A stretch of DNA of 64,000 bases from Planktothrix serta PCC 8927 (GTDB lineage Bacteria > Cyanobacteriota > Cyanobacteriia > Cyanobacteriales > Microcoleaceae): assembly GCF_900010725.2 (NCBI RefSeq), contig NZ_LR734839.1:1-64000 (forward strand), written 5' to 3'. Below are positions 46,238-56,700 of the stretch, piece after piece. The position numbers were made by a program, and so were the translations under genes. The notes under the pieces are model-generated. The model made no database searches. It saw only the letters and a list, made by a program, of their open reading frames with translations, and was not told the DNA's origin. The number at the start of each line of letters is the position of its first letter. Position 1 is the first letter of the stretch.

Positions 46238-49200
46238 ACATAACGTTCGGTCTTCGGGACTGACCATTGAATTTGTTTTTAAATAATTCTGTACCCAATT
46301 ACAAGCATAAGCGAATTCGTTCAAGGTTAAAACTTGATGTAAATCCCATAACATCACCGTTTTATCCACACTAACAGAAGCCATTGTTTGACCATCGGGA
46401 CTAAATTTAACATTATAAACTTCATCATTATGACGATTTAAAGTTTTAACTAAAGTGCCATCGAGTTTCCAGAGTTTAATCGTTTTATCTTGACTTGCTG
46501 ATGCCAATAACTTTTGGTCAGGACTAAAGGCTACCGCCATAACAGTTGCTGTGTGTCCCTTGACGGTATTTTCATAAATAAAGGATTTAAGCTGAGGATT
46601 CCAACGCCATAATTTTACGGTTTCGTCTCGACTGGCGGAGGCTAAAATCTGTCCATCGGGACTCAAAGCCAGTCCCCAAATCCCATCTTGATGACCTGTT
46701 AAGGTTTGTAGGAGTTGACCGTTCAATCCCCAGAGTTTTATGGTTTTATCGTCAGAACTTGAAACAATCCAATCACCCTTGGGCGCAATTGCTATTCCCC
46801 AGACTTGACCATTATGACCCTTCAAAGCTTGGCGGAGTGTGCCATCGATTCCCCAAATTTTAATCGATTCATCCCAACTTCCAGAAATCAGGGATTGATT
46901 ATCGGGGGTAAATTTTATCCCCCAAACCCCGCCTTGATGTCCTACTAGGATTTGATTGGGATGGGTGATAAATGTTCCATTTTTAGCTTTTTTCCAAAGT
47001 TCAATCGTCCCATTTCCAGAGGCTGATGCTAACCATTGACCATCGGAACTAAACTCAACCTGATGAACCCACGAGTTTTGTCCTGTAAGTGTTTGTAATA
47101 ATTTCCCCTGTTTTGTCCAGAGTTTAATCGTCTTGTCTAAGGATGACGAAGCAATGGTTTGACCATCGGGACTAAAAGCGACTCCCCAAACGCTGTCTTG
47201 ATGACCGATTAACCGAGTTACTAAACAATCTTTGGTTTTCCAAAGTTTAACACTTTTATCCCAACTCGCCGAAGCAATGGTTTGACTATCGGGACTAAAG
47301 ACAATCCGATTTACTTCTCCATAATGTCCTAATAAAGTTTTATAAGGGGTATAAACAGAATTCTGGACATCTTTTCGCCAGAGTTTTATTTCTTTATTTC
47401 GCATTCCCGCCGCTAAAAATTTCTGATTGGGACTAAATGCCACATCCCAAACGTCATCTTCAAAGGGGCCAAAACTATCGATTAAAATTCCTTCTCGACT
47501 CCAGAGTTTAAGGGTGTTATCTCGACTCCCGGAAGCAATCAGTTGACCATCGGGACTCCAATTCACCGCCATAATTTCCCCCTGATGTCCGGTCAAGGTT
47601 TTTAAAAGTGTGCCATCGAATTTCCAGATTTTAACCGTCTTATCTGCACTTCCAGAGGCGAATCTCTGACCATCGGGACTAAAGGCAACCGTTCTAATTG
47701 GGGCAGAATGGGCGGGTATGGTTTTTAAGAGTTTTCCATCTATTGTCCACAATTTTAAGGTGTGATCAAAACTAGCCGAAATCAGAATATCCTGAATCGG
47801 ACTAAAACTAACAGCCATGACTGATTTTTTATGTCCATTTAAGGTTCTTAAATAGCTACCATCGGTTTTCCACAATTTAATTGTTTTGTCTGCACTCGCC
47901 GAAGCCAGGAGGGGATGGCGGGGACTGAATGCTAACCCCGTAATCCCACCTCCATGTCCTATCAGGGTTTTCCATAATGAACCATCCGGTTTCCACAATT
48001 TAATTGTTTTATCCTGACTCCCAGAGGCAATTAAATCTCCTTTAGGGCTAAATTCTGCGGTGGAAACTATACTCGTATGCCCCAAGAGTTGATTATATTC
48101 TTGAATTCCATAAACGGCTTTTTGCAGTGTCAATTGCACATTCAGGTGGGTTTCGGGATCAATATTGGGTAGGGTTTGTAATTTTCGATAGGCTTTCATG
48201 GATTGAATTAAGGCTTCAAATCGTTGATTTAAAGCAAATAAGGACTCGGCAGATTGACTTAAGGCTTTAATTTCATTAGTTTTTGCTTGTTGTTCATTGA
48301 CTCGCGCTTGACGATATTGCAACCAACTAATTCCACTTAATCCCATCGCAATCACGAAGGCAATACTAACAGATAGAAGTAGAAACCGTTGCAGTTTTGC
48401 GGTTTGTTTTTCTTGGGTAAGTCGGGCTTCTACTTCTTGCATTCGGGCGGCTTCTAAACCTTGTTGAACTTCCCGGCGGTCTAATTCTTCACTTTGGGCT
48501 AAAAATTGATAATCTAAATCACTAATACTGCGACCACTTGACCAATTTTGAGCTTCTTTTAAGGCTTGTCCTCGTAATAATCGGGAAAAGTCTTGTTGGT
48601 TTGATTGTATCCAGGCATCAAAAGCTTGAGAATAGGGCCGCAGGGTACTCAGTTGTTGGGCGACCCATTCTAAATCAAAGACTTCTTGATAAATTCGATT
48701 TTTGACCCGGAGAATACCTTCTTTTTTGACGACTAAACCGGATAAAATTAGTTCTGCTTGTTCGTTACTATCATCGGATTCAACTTCTAATCCTTGGAGG
48801 ATATCTTGATAGATTGCGAGGATTCTTCCGAGGCGATATTGATTATATTCAATGCGGTTACGGATGGTTCTTAAATGTTCGGGTTCATCTTGGGATTCCC
48901 ATTTATAAATAATATGCGATCGCACTAAAGATTCAACCCAAAATCCTTCTGTTCCAGGGGGAATTGTTAAAACATTATTCATCGTTTCCTCCACAGAATG
49001 GAAAACCATTTGACATAATTTTTGAGTTAAAAAGGGTTGTCCTCCTGTCCAATTTATAATCGCCCGCATCACAGCAGTAGGATTAGTGATTTTCTGTTCT
49101 AAGCCTTGAATTAAAGGTTGAACTTCATTGACAGTAAAGCCTTCTAATTCAATAGCTTTACCAATATTAAAGGGGGTACGACTGCGATCGCAAATTAAAT

Positions 49201-49765
49201 CGGAAGGGGTAGCAACTCCAAATAAAGCAAAGCTAATGCGGTTATATTCAGGATTAATTGCCCGTTGATTATAACAAAATCGAATCAAGGCAAAAAAATC
49301 ATCAACTTTAAAATTTAAACTTAAAATACTATCAATTTCATCAACAAAAACAATTAATTTATCGTCAGGAAATTGAGTTAATAAAATATCTTCGATAAAA
49401 TTACTTAACCGTTGAATCACTGAAATGTCTTCTTCATCTTTCCACCAATTTTTTAAATTAAATTTTCCTAAAAGATTAAATCCTCGCCATAACTCGCTGA
49501 CAATTCCTTTATACCATTGTTGGGCAGTTACCATTTCACTACCAATACGAGTCATATCTAAGGTTGTACATCGAAATCCTTCTTGTTGTAAACGATAACG
49601 AGTTTTGACCAGTAAGGAGGATTTTCCCATTTGTCGAGAATTTAAAACATAACAAAAATGCCCTTGTTGTAATTCGGAATACAGATCAGAATCCGCTTTT
49701 CTAACTACATAAGTGGGAGCATCTTGAGCTAAACTTCCTCCGATTTGATAGGTAGAATGAATCAT
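46193..49765 (-). CDS. STAND-like AAA ATPase with 14 WD40 repeats (paralogue 2)
   Basis: A 1190-residue paralogue of the protein encoded at 33480-36968, with the same layout: AAA-like module starting YQIGGSLAQDAPTYVV, Walker A QMGKSS, Walker B LIVFVDEIDSIL, one membrane-like helix (LLLSVSIAFVIAMGLSG), 14 WD40 repeats (typical unit FSPDGQTIASSSLDKTIKLW) and the tail CNWVQNYLKTNSMVSPEDRTLCQ. In paralogue 1 the chain ends at this CQ; here the stop is pushed 13 codons further by a heptamer array, adding GTGNREQGTGNRQ. The gene sits between inverted heptamer arrays at both ends. Repeat similarity suggests recent blade duplication. Likely a sensor switch; ligand unknown. Confidence 0.9.
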   Translation of the reverse strand: MIHSTYQIGGSLAQDAPTYVVRKADSDLYSELQQGHFCYVLNSRQMGKSSLLVKTRYRLQQEGFRCTTLDMTRIGSEMVTAQQWYKGIVSELWRGFNLLGKFNLKNWWKDEEDISVIQRLSNFIEDILLTQFPDDKLIVFVDEIDSILSLNFKVDDFFALIRFCYNQRAINPEYNRISFALFGVATPSDLICDRSRTPFNIGKAIELEGFTVNEVQPLIQGLEQKITNPTAVMRAIINWTGGQPFLTQKLCQMVFHSVEETMNNVLTIPPGTEGFWVESLVRSHIIYKWESQDEPEHLRTIRNRIEYNQYRLGRILAIYQDILQGLEVESDDSNEQAELILSGLVVKKEGILRVKNRIYQEVFDLEWVAQQLSTLRPYSQAFDAWIQSNQQDFSRLLRGQALKEAQNWSSGRSISDLDYQFLAQSEELDRREVQQGLEAARMQEVEARLTQEKQTAKLQRFLLLSVSIAFVIAMGLSGISWLQYRQARVNEQQAKTNEIKALSQSAESLFALNQRFEALIQSMKAYRKLQTLPNIDPETHLNVQLTLQKAVYGIQEYNQLLGHTSIVSTAEFSPKGDLIASGSQDKTIKLWKPDGSLWKTLIGHGGGITGLAFSPRHPLLASASADKTIKLWKTDGSYLRTLNGHKKSVMAVSFSPIQDILISASFDHTLKLWTIDGKLLKTIPAHSAPIRTVAFSPDGQRFASGSADKTVKIWKFDGTLLKTLTGHQGEIMAVNWSPDGQLIASGSRDNTLKLWSREGILIDSFGPFEDDVWDVAFSPNQKFLAAGMRNKEIKLWRKDVQNSVYTPYKTLLGHYGEVNRIVFSPDSQTIASASWDKSVKLWKTKDCLVTRLIGHQDSVWGVAFSPDGQTIASSSLDKTIKLWTKQGKLLQTLTGQNSWVHQVEFSSDGQWLASASGNGTIELWKKAKNGTFITHPNQILVGHQGGVWGIKFTPDNQSLISGSWDESIKIWGIDGTLRQALKGHNGQVWGIAIAPKGDWIVSSSDDKTIKLWGLNGQLLQTLTGHQDGIWGLALSPDGQILASASRDETVKLWRWNPQLKSFIYENTVKGHTATVMAVAFSPDQKLLASASQDKTIKLWKLDGTLVKTLNRHNDEVYNVKFSPDGQTMASVSVDKTVMLWDLHQVLTLNEFAYACNWVQNYLKTNSMVSPEDRTLCQGTGNREQGTGNRQ

Positions 49766-49767
49766 AG

Positions 49768-49833
49768 AGCAGGGAACAGGGAACAGGGAACAGGGAACAG
49801 GGAATAGAGAATAGGGAATAGGGAATAGGGAAT
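49768..49833. repeat. Heptanucleotide array (GGGAACA / GGGAATA)n upstream of the WD40-ATPase
   Basis: Nine or so GGGAACA, GAGAATA and GGGAATA units in the opposite orientation to the array at the 3' end, beginning two bases upstream of the ATG at 49765. The gene thus lies between an inverted pair. Confidence 0.85.
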
Positions 49834-49884
49834 ACTAACAGAAAGATTTCAACATCTGAAATGCGGTCGAAAAAACCTCCGATC

Positions 49885-49932
49885 AAAAAAGCAACGGATA
49901 TATTAAGATGACTCTTAGTATATCCGTTGCTT
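49885..49932 (-). terminator. Intrinsic terminator of groL
   Basis: On the minus strand a long stem (AAGCAACGGATATA paired with TATATCCGTTGCTT, with an inner TAAGA/TCTTA) is followed by TTTTTTG. It lies 53 bases past the groL stop. Confidence 0.9.
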
Positions 49933-49984
49933 GGGCTATTGTTCAATTTTGGAATAATTCAGGATAAAGTGACATCAAGGCATT

Positions 49985-51667
<1,683 letters not shown>

Positions 51668-51690
51668 TCATTAATCACCAATAGCCAACT

Positions 51691-51717
51691 TTAGCACTCA
51701 ACTGTTCCGAGTGCTAG
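51691..51717 (-). promoter_or_regulatory. CIRCE operator (HrcA binding site) of groL
   Basis: TTAGCACTC, nine bases, GAGTGCTAG: a one-base variant of the consensus TTAGCACTC-N9-GAGTGCTAA. It lies 33-59 bases before the ATG, in the 5' leader region where HrcA represses heat-shock genes. Confidence 0.93.
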
Positions 51718-51840
51718 TTCGGAAATCCGTCATGATCAGTAGGATGGGCGGAACCCATCAAACCCAAGAATATTAATCTAGCCAATTTTCAAATATTAGT
51801 ATCTAGTAAATACACAATCAAAAAATCCTATAGTTAGGGG

Positions 51841-52125
51841 CTATAATTCAAGTTCACGACCTAAATAACAATGGCGTTCTTGATCAATTTCTTCCATAAT
51901 TTGTAAAAAATCCTCTTTTCCCTCCCAAGGAGTCCCTAAAAATTCTTTCATCTGATTCAATTTATCTTCTAGGGTAATGTGTGGTATCAATGCTGTTGAT
52001 TCATCTGTTGAATCTCCTTCTCGTATTTTTCGAGCAATCTGCTCTAATAACCAGAGTTTCTCATTGATGGATAAATTATTGACCGATTTTTCTATTTCTA
52101 GTAATTGCGGTGAGATCATATTCAA
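51841..52125 (-). CDS. Orphan antitoxin-like small protein
   Basis: The 94-residue protein starts MNMISPQLLEIEKSVNNLSINEKLWLLEQIARKIRE, a pattern typical of cyanobacterial antitoxin proteins whose helical N terminus binds DNA; the C-terminal half is acidic (MEEIDQERHCYLGRELEL). No toxin frame is adjacent: the downstream side (51720-51840) is empty, and the upstream side carries a methyltransferase remnant. It may be a survivor of a toxin-antitoxin pair or act in another role. The exact family was not identified. Confidence 0.65.
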   Translation of the reverse strand: MNMISPQLLEIEKSVNNLSINEKLWLLEQIARKIREGDSTDESTALIPHITLEDKLNQMKEFLGTPWEGKEDFLQIMEEIDQERHCYLGRELEL

Positions 52126-52261
52126 TCTGTCCTTTAAATCTGGATAGGTTTAACGATTGATATAAATTATAACAGTTTAAGATCAGATCTAGGGAGCCTA
52201 AATCAATAGGCATTAATTCCAATTATCCCCTATTTCGTTTTGTTGTTGATAAGTTTGTCGT

Positions 52262-52374
52262 AATATTTGTATTGCTGAGGGTGCGAAAGCAGGGCAGATC
52301 ATTGATGTAGGCGGTGGAGCCTCAACTTTAGTAGATGACCTGCTTACCGATGGTTTTCAAAACATCACTAAAGA
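52262..52374 (+). pseudogene. SAM-dependent methyltransferase fragment
   Basis: Codons from 52262 read NICIAEGAKAGQIIDVGGGA, then STLVDDLLTDGFQNIT, which is motif I of a class I methyltransferase (IDVGGGASTLVD...). Past codon 38 the homology is lost in a palindromic repeat (52385-52444). No start codon is near and the rest of the enzyme is missing. The gap from 52126 otherwise holds nothing. Confidence 0.75.
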
Positions 52375-52384
52375 TTTTATTTTA

Positions 52385-52444
52385 TTAACCCGTTTTAACG
52401 GGTTTGAGCTTTTAGCCAGGAACTTGAGTTCCTGGGGCTAAAAG
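52385..52444. repeat. Palindromic repeat (copy D, partial)
   Basis: ACCCGTTTTAACGGGT (from 52388) and a longer stem of CTTTTAGCC...CAGGAACTTGAGTTCCTG...GGCTAAAAG (52409-52444). It shares the ACCCGTT palindrome and the AGCC...GGCT stem shape of copies A-C but lacks two of the four hairpins. It lies at the point where the methyltransferase fragment breaks off. Confidence 0.65.
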
Positions 52445-52529
52445 CAGCTAATTTTTAGATTTGGGCGATCGCCACTCGACCCAAATTTTCTAATTCTTTC
52501 GTACTCAATTTTGCCGAAAGAATCTGGGC

Positions 52530-53579
52530 TTAGAGTAACTCTTTTAACTTCGGATCATCCCCTAACTGTTTGAGAACTTGCTTAATTTCCTGGGTGCGAT
52601 CTTTTTTAGCAATTAAGGTAACATTGCCATCTCGAACAATAACCAGATCTTCAACTCCAATCGTAACAATAACTTCCTCAGAATTGCTACTAAATAAAAT
52701 CGCCCCTTTGGTGTCTAGTCCTACATGGGTTGTTAATTCCACATTCGGTTTATCTCCTCCTAATAACCGTTCTAATCCATTCCAATCTCCTAAATCATCC
52801 CAGCCAAATTCAACGGGTAAAACACAAGCTTTTTGAGTTTTTTCCATTAAAGCGTAATCAATACTAATTTTTTTCAACTCAGGATAAGCGTCTTTTCCTT
52901 TCAATTCTAAAGCAGAAACTAATTCAGGAACATAAGTTTTTAATTCTGCTAAAACCACACCCACACGAAATACAAAAATGCCTCCATTCCAACTAAATCG
53001 CCCTGTTTCTAAAAATTGTTCGGCGGTTTCTCGATTCGGTTTTTCCGTAAATCGAGCCACTTTATACGCCGGAAATCCCTCAAAACTTCCGATTTCTTCT
53101 CCCTGTTCAATATAACCATATCCCGTTGAAGGATAGGTCGGTTTTACCCCTAATGTCACGATCACATCTTGGGTTTTTGCTAATACTTCCGCCGCCTTTA
53201 ATGTTTGACGAAATTTCTCCGGTTCCGCGATCCAATGATCCGCCGGAAAGAACCCAATAACCGCGTTTTCCCCATAACGTTTAGCCACTTCTAAGGTTGT
53301 CCAAGTCAAAGCGGGTGCGGTGTCTCGTCCTTCGGGTTCTGCTAAAATATTCGGGTGGGGTAATTGGGGGAGTTGAGTTTGAACCCCCGACTCTAATAAA
53401 GCAGAAGTAACAACCCATAACCCATCCCAACTTTCTGTTAAGGGTAATAACCGTTCTGCGGTTGCTTGTAATAAACTGATCCCACTTCCATCTAAACTCA
53501 AAAATTGTTTGGGTCGATGTTTGCGACTCAGAGGCCAAAACCGTTCACCTTTTCCACCAGCCAAAATCACAGGAATCAT
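52530..53579 (-). CDS. manC: Mannose-1-phosphate guanylyltransferase
   Basis: A 349-residue nucleotidyltransferase forming GDP-mannose from mannose-1-phosphate and GTP, for surface polysaccharides and glycosylation. The signature VILAGGKGERFWPLSR, followed by RPKQFLSL, is complete, as is the FVFRVG segment and FGWDDLGDW. It has no C-terminal isomerase/cupin domain, so it is the short monofunctional type. There is no sugar gene next to it; the two glycosyltransferase genes are 26 kb away. Confidence 0.93.
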   Translation of the reverse strand: MIPVILAGGKGERFWPLSRKHRPKQFLSLDGSGISLLQATAERLLPLTESWDGLWVVTSALLESGVQTQLPQLPHPNILAEPEGRDTAPALTWTTLEVAKRYGENAVIGFFPADHWIAEPEKFRQTLKAAEVLAKTQDVIVTLGVKPTYPSTGYGYIEQGEEIGSFEGFPAYKVARFTEKPNRETAEQFLETGRFSWNGGIFVFRVGVVLAELKTYVPELVSALELKGKDAYPELKKISIDYALMEKTQKACVLPVEFGWDDLGDWNGLERLLGGDKPNVELTTHVGLDTKGAILFSSNSEEVIVTIGVEDLVIVRDGNVTLIAKKDRTQEIKQVLKQLGDDPKLKELL

Positions 53580-53796
53580 ACTTAAAATTGAATGGGTAAC
53601 TAAATTAAATTATAGAATTTTGAGGAAATTTTGAGATGATGTTCTGACCCCAATAGCATCAATATACAGCAGGGAACATCGGATCTGGGAACAGAAAGAA
53701 TTTGTTCTTAAATGTCAAGCTGATTTTTCCTCATCATTTAATTGTAAAGAATCAAGGAAAAATCGTCAACCGTTAGTTTTAAAAAGTCAACAATTC

Positions 53797-56700
53797 TTAA
53801 TTCTGGATTCCCATGGCTTGCCTCGATAATTCTTGTTCTAAACTCGCTTTAACTCGTAACCATTCTGTTTCCAGCTTTAATAATCCGGTGGCGGCACTTC
53901 CTGAAGTAAAACATTCAATATTAGTTCCATTTTCTGCTTCCATTCCTGCCCGTCCCATATATTCTAACTCTTTGCATAATTCAGAAAATGTAATTGCACC
54001 TAATTGAGCACTACTCGATTTTAGAGTATGAGATGCTTCTTTTAATCCTCTGATATTTTGAGTTTTTATAGCGGTTTGAATCTCTTGAATTTTTTGGGGG
54101 GTGTCAGCTAAATAATCCTGAATTAATGTATCTACAAAGGGATCATCATCATCATCATATTCTCTTAAGTTTTGTAAAACTTGTTGATCAATGGCAGGAG
54201 ATTCAAAAGATATCAACTCTGAAGAATTAAGAGTTGTTTCTAGGGTCGAATTTCCCTGCGAATTTCGTTGATCGTTAACGGCAGAATTAGAATGTCCATT
54301 CGTGGCGAATTCTGATGAATTTTCTAAAGATTCATGACCATTTCCACTATGCAGGGGTTGACATTGGGATAAAGCTTTTGCAAGTTCTTCCCGACGCACA
54401 GGTTTAGTAATATAATCATCCATTCCAGCGGCTAAACACATTTCTCGATCGCCTTGCATAGCATTAGCAGTCATCGCAATAATCCAAGGTTTATGAGGAC
54501 GATTTTCCCGACCTTCTGCATATTCGGTGACAATCCGACGAGTGGTTTCTAAACCATCCATTAATGGCATTTGAACATCCATCAAAATCACATCATAATA
54601 TTGTCGATTTAAAGCCTCTAAAACTTCTAATCCATTCCCCGCAATATCAGCACGATAGCCCAAGCGTTGTAACATTTGAATTGCAACTTTTTGGTTAACA
54701 ACATGATCTTCCGCCAGCAAAACTCGTAAATTATTAGAAGCTTGAGGAGACAATAAACTGGACGATCCCAAGCCAAAGGAATTCGGAGAAGATTTGATCA
54801 CGCTTTCTATGGGAGAGCTAAAAATTTGCACTAACGTATTATAAAATTGTGATTGTTTCAGAGGTTTATTAATAAAACCAGCACAATTTATCTTACTATT
54901 TTCGACCTGTTTAACCAGATCGGTATTCACCACATAATTAAAGAAAGTAATATTAAGGGGTTTTTGTTCTAGGAAAACTTCTGCATGGGTGCGTTCCCAT
55001 TCTCGAATTCTTTTTGCTAAAGTAATGCCATCAACATCTGCTAAATTCATTCCTAAAATCACTAAATCAAAATTCGGATTATTTTTTAACACATTTAGAG
55101 CTTCATGCCCCGTTTTCACAGAAACAGGAATCATTCCCCAAGATTTCGCTTGCCGAATTAAAACCGTTTGATTAATGCCATGATTTTCAACAATTAATAA
55201 TCGCTTACCGACGAGGAAATTAGACAGTTCATCCGCTTCCACTTTTTGCAAAGCTTCAGCACGAATGGTAAAGTAAAAAGTGGCGCCCGTATCTAACTCA
55301 AACGCCTCTACAAAATTCTCTGGAGGATTTCCACTTATATGGGAAGTTAACGGTTGATTATCCATATTAAAATCCGATAAAGCGCGACTCACGACCCACA
55401 TTTGTCCCCCCATGAGTTCACATAAACGCTGACTAATTGCTAATCCTAAACCTGTACCTCCATATTGTCGAGTTGTGGAAGCATCCACTTGAGAAAAAGC
55501 TTTAAATAAACGATCCATCCGATCAGATGGAATTCCAATTCCGGTATCCTTAACCGCAAATTGAATGTCATAAATTTTATGCGCCATTCCAGGGGTAGAA
55601 TTAAGGGTTAATGAGGAATTTTTAACCTCCGCAGCTTTCACCGAAACAACGACTTCTCCTTGGGCTGTAAATTTCACCGCATTACTGAGCAAATTCACTA
55701 AAACTTGGCGCAGTCGGGTGACATCTCCTAGAACCATTTGAGGAGTAGAGGGTTCAATTAAATAAGCAATTTCAATCCCTTTTTCGGCGGCTTTTGCTGA
55801 AAGCAATTCTAGGGATTCTTCCAAACAGTTTTGAAGTTTAAAGGGATTTTGTTCTAAATCTAATTTACCCGATTCAATTTTAGAAAAATCTAAAATATCA
55901 TTAATAATCGTGAGTAACGCATCACCACTGGTGCGAATGGTTTCCACAAAATCCTGTTGTTCTGGGGTTAAATCCATATCCAATAGTAAACCCGTCATCC
56001 CAATTACCGCATTCATCGGTGTGCGAATTTCATGACTCATGGTAGCTAGAAATTCACTTTTAGCACGACTGGCGACTTCTGCGGCTAATCTCGCTTCTTC
56101 TAAGGCTTTATTTTGTTCGGCTAATTGTTGACGATTTTTGACTTCTACTTCTAACAGTTTAGCCTGGGCTAAGGTTAATCCGACTTGATTCGCAACATCT
56201 TCTAAAAATTCAATTTCTTCGGGTATCCATTGGCGCATTTTATCGCATTGATGCAGCATAATAATGCCATTTGCATCCCCTTGATAGGACGTGCGAACTG
56301 CTAACATTGATTTTAATCCCATCCGCCGACACATGGGGGCTGAAGATTCTAATAAAGGTTCAGTAAAAACATCCACAGAAGCGATCGCTGCATCTTCCGC
56401 TAAAAGTTTTTCAATATAGGGATTATAAGTAACTGAAATTTCAAAATTCAAGGTAGAATCATAAGCAGATTCTAGATATTCTGCTACACAGGATAAGTGG
56501 GGGTAAGGGTCAGATCGATAAGTATAAATTGAACAACGATTTACCCCAAAAATCCTGCCAATTTGAGTGGCTGTTGTTTGAAAAATCTCTTGAGTTTCTA
56601 ATTTAGAACGAACTTTATGGGTGATTTCTTTGAGCAATAATAAATGTTGATTTTGTTGTTGGAGAATTTCTTGAGATTTTTCCCGTGCAATTTCATTCCC

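Noticed and set aside
49701-49946. 81-codon minus-strand frame through the heptamer array
   Set aside because: The sequence YSLFSIPCSLFPVPCS is translated repeat, not a gene; it also overlaps the WD40-ATPase start.
53722-53764. GATTTTTCCT/AGGAAAAATC stem between manC and the giant kinase
   Set aside because: The loop is 23 bases and no T-run follows on the strand of the kinase transcript, so it is not called a terminator.
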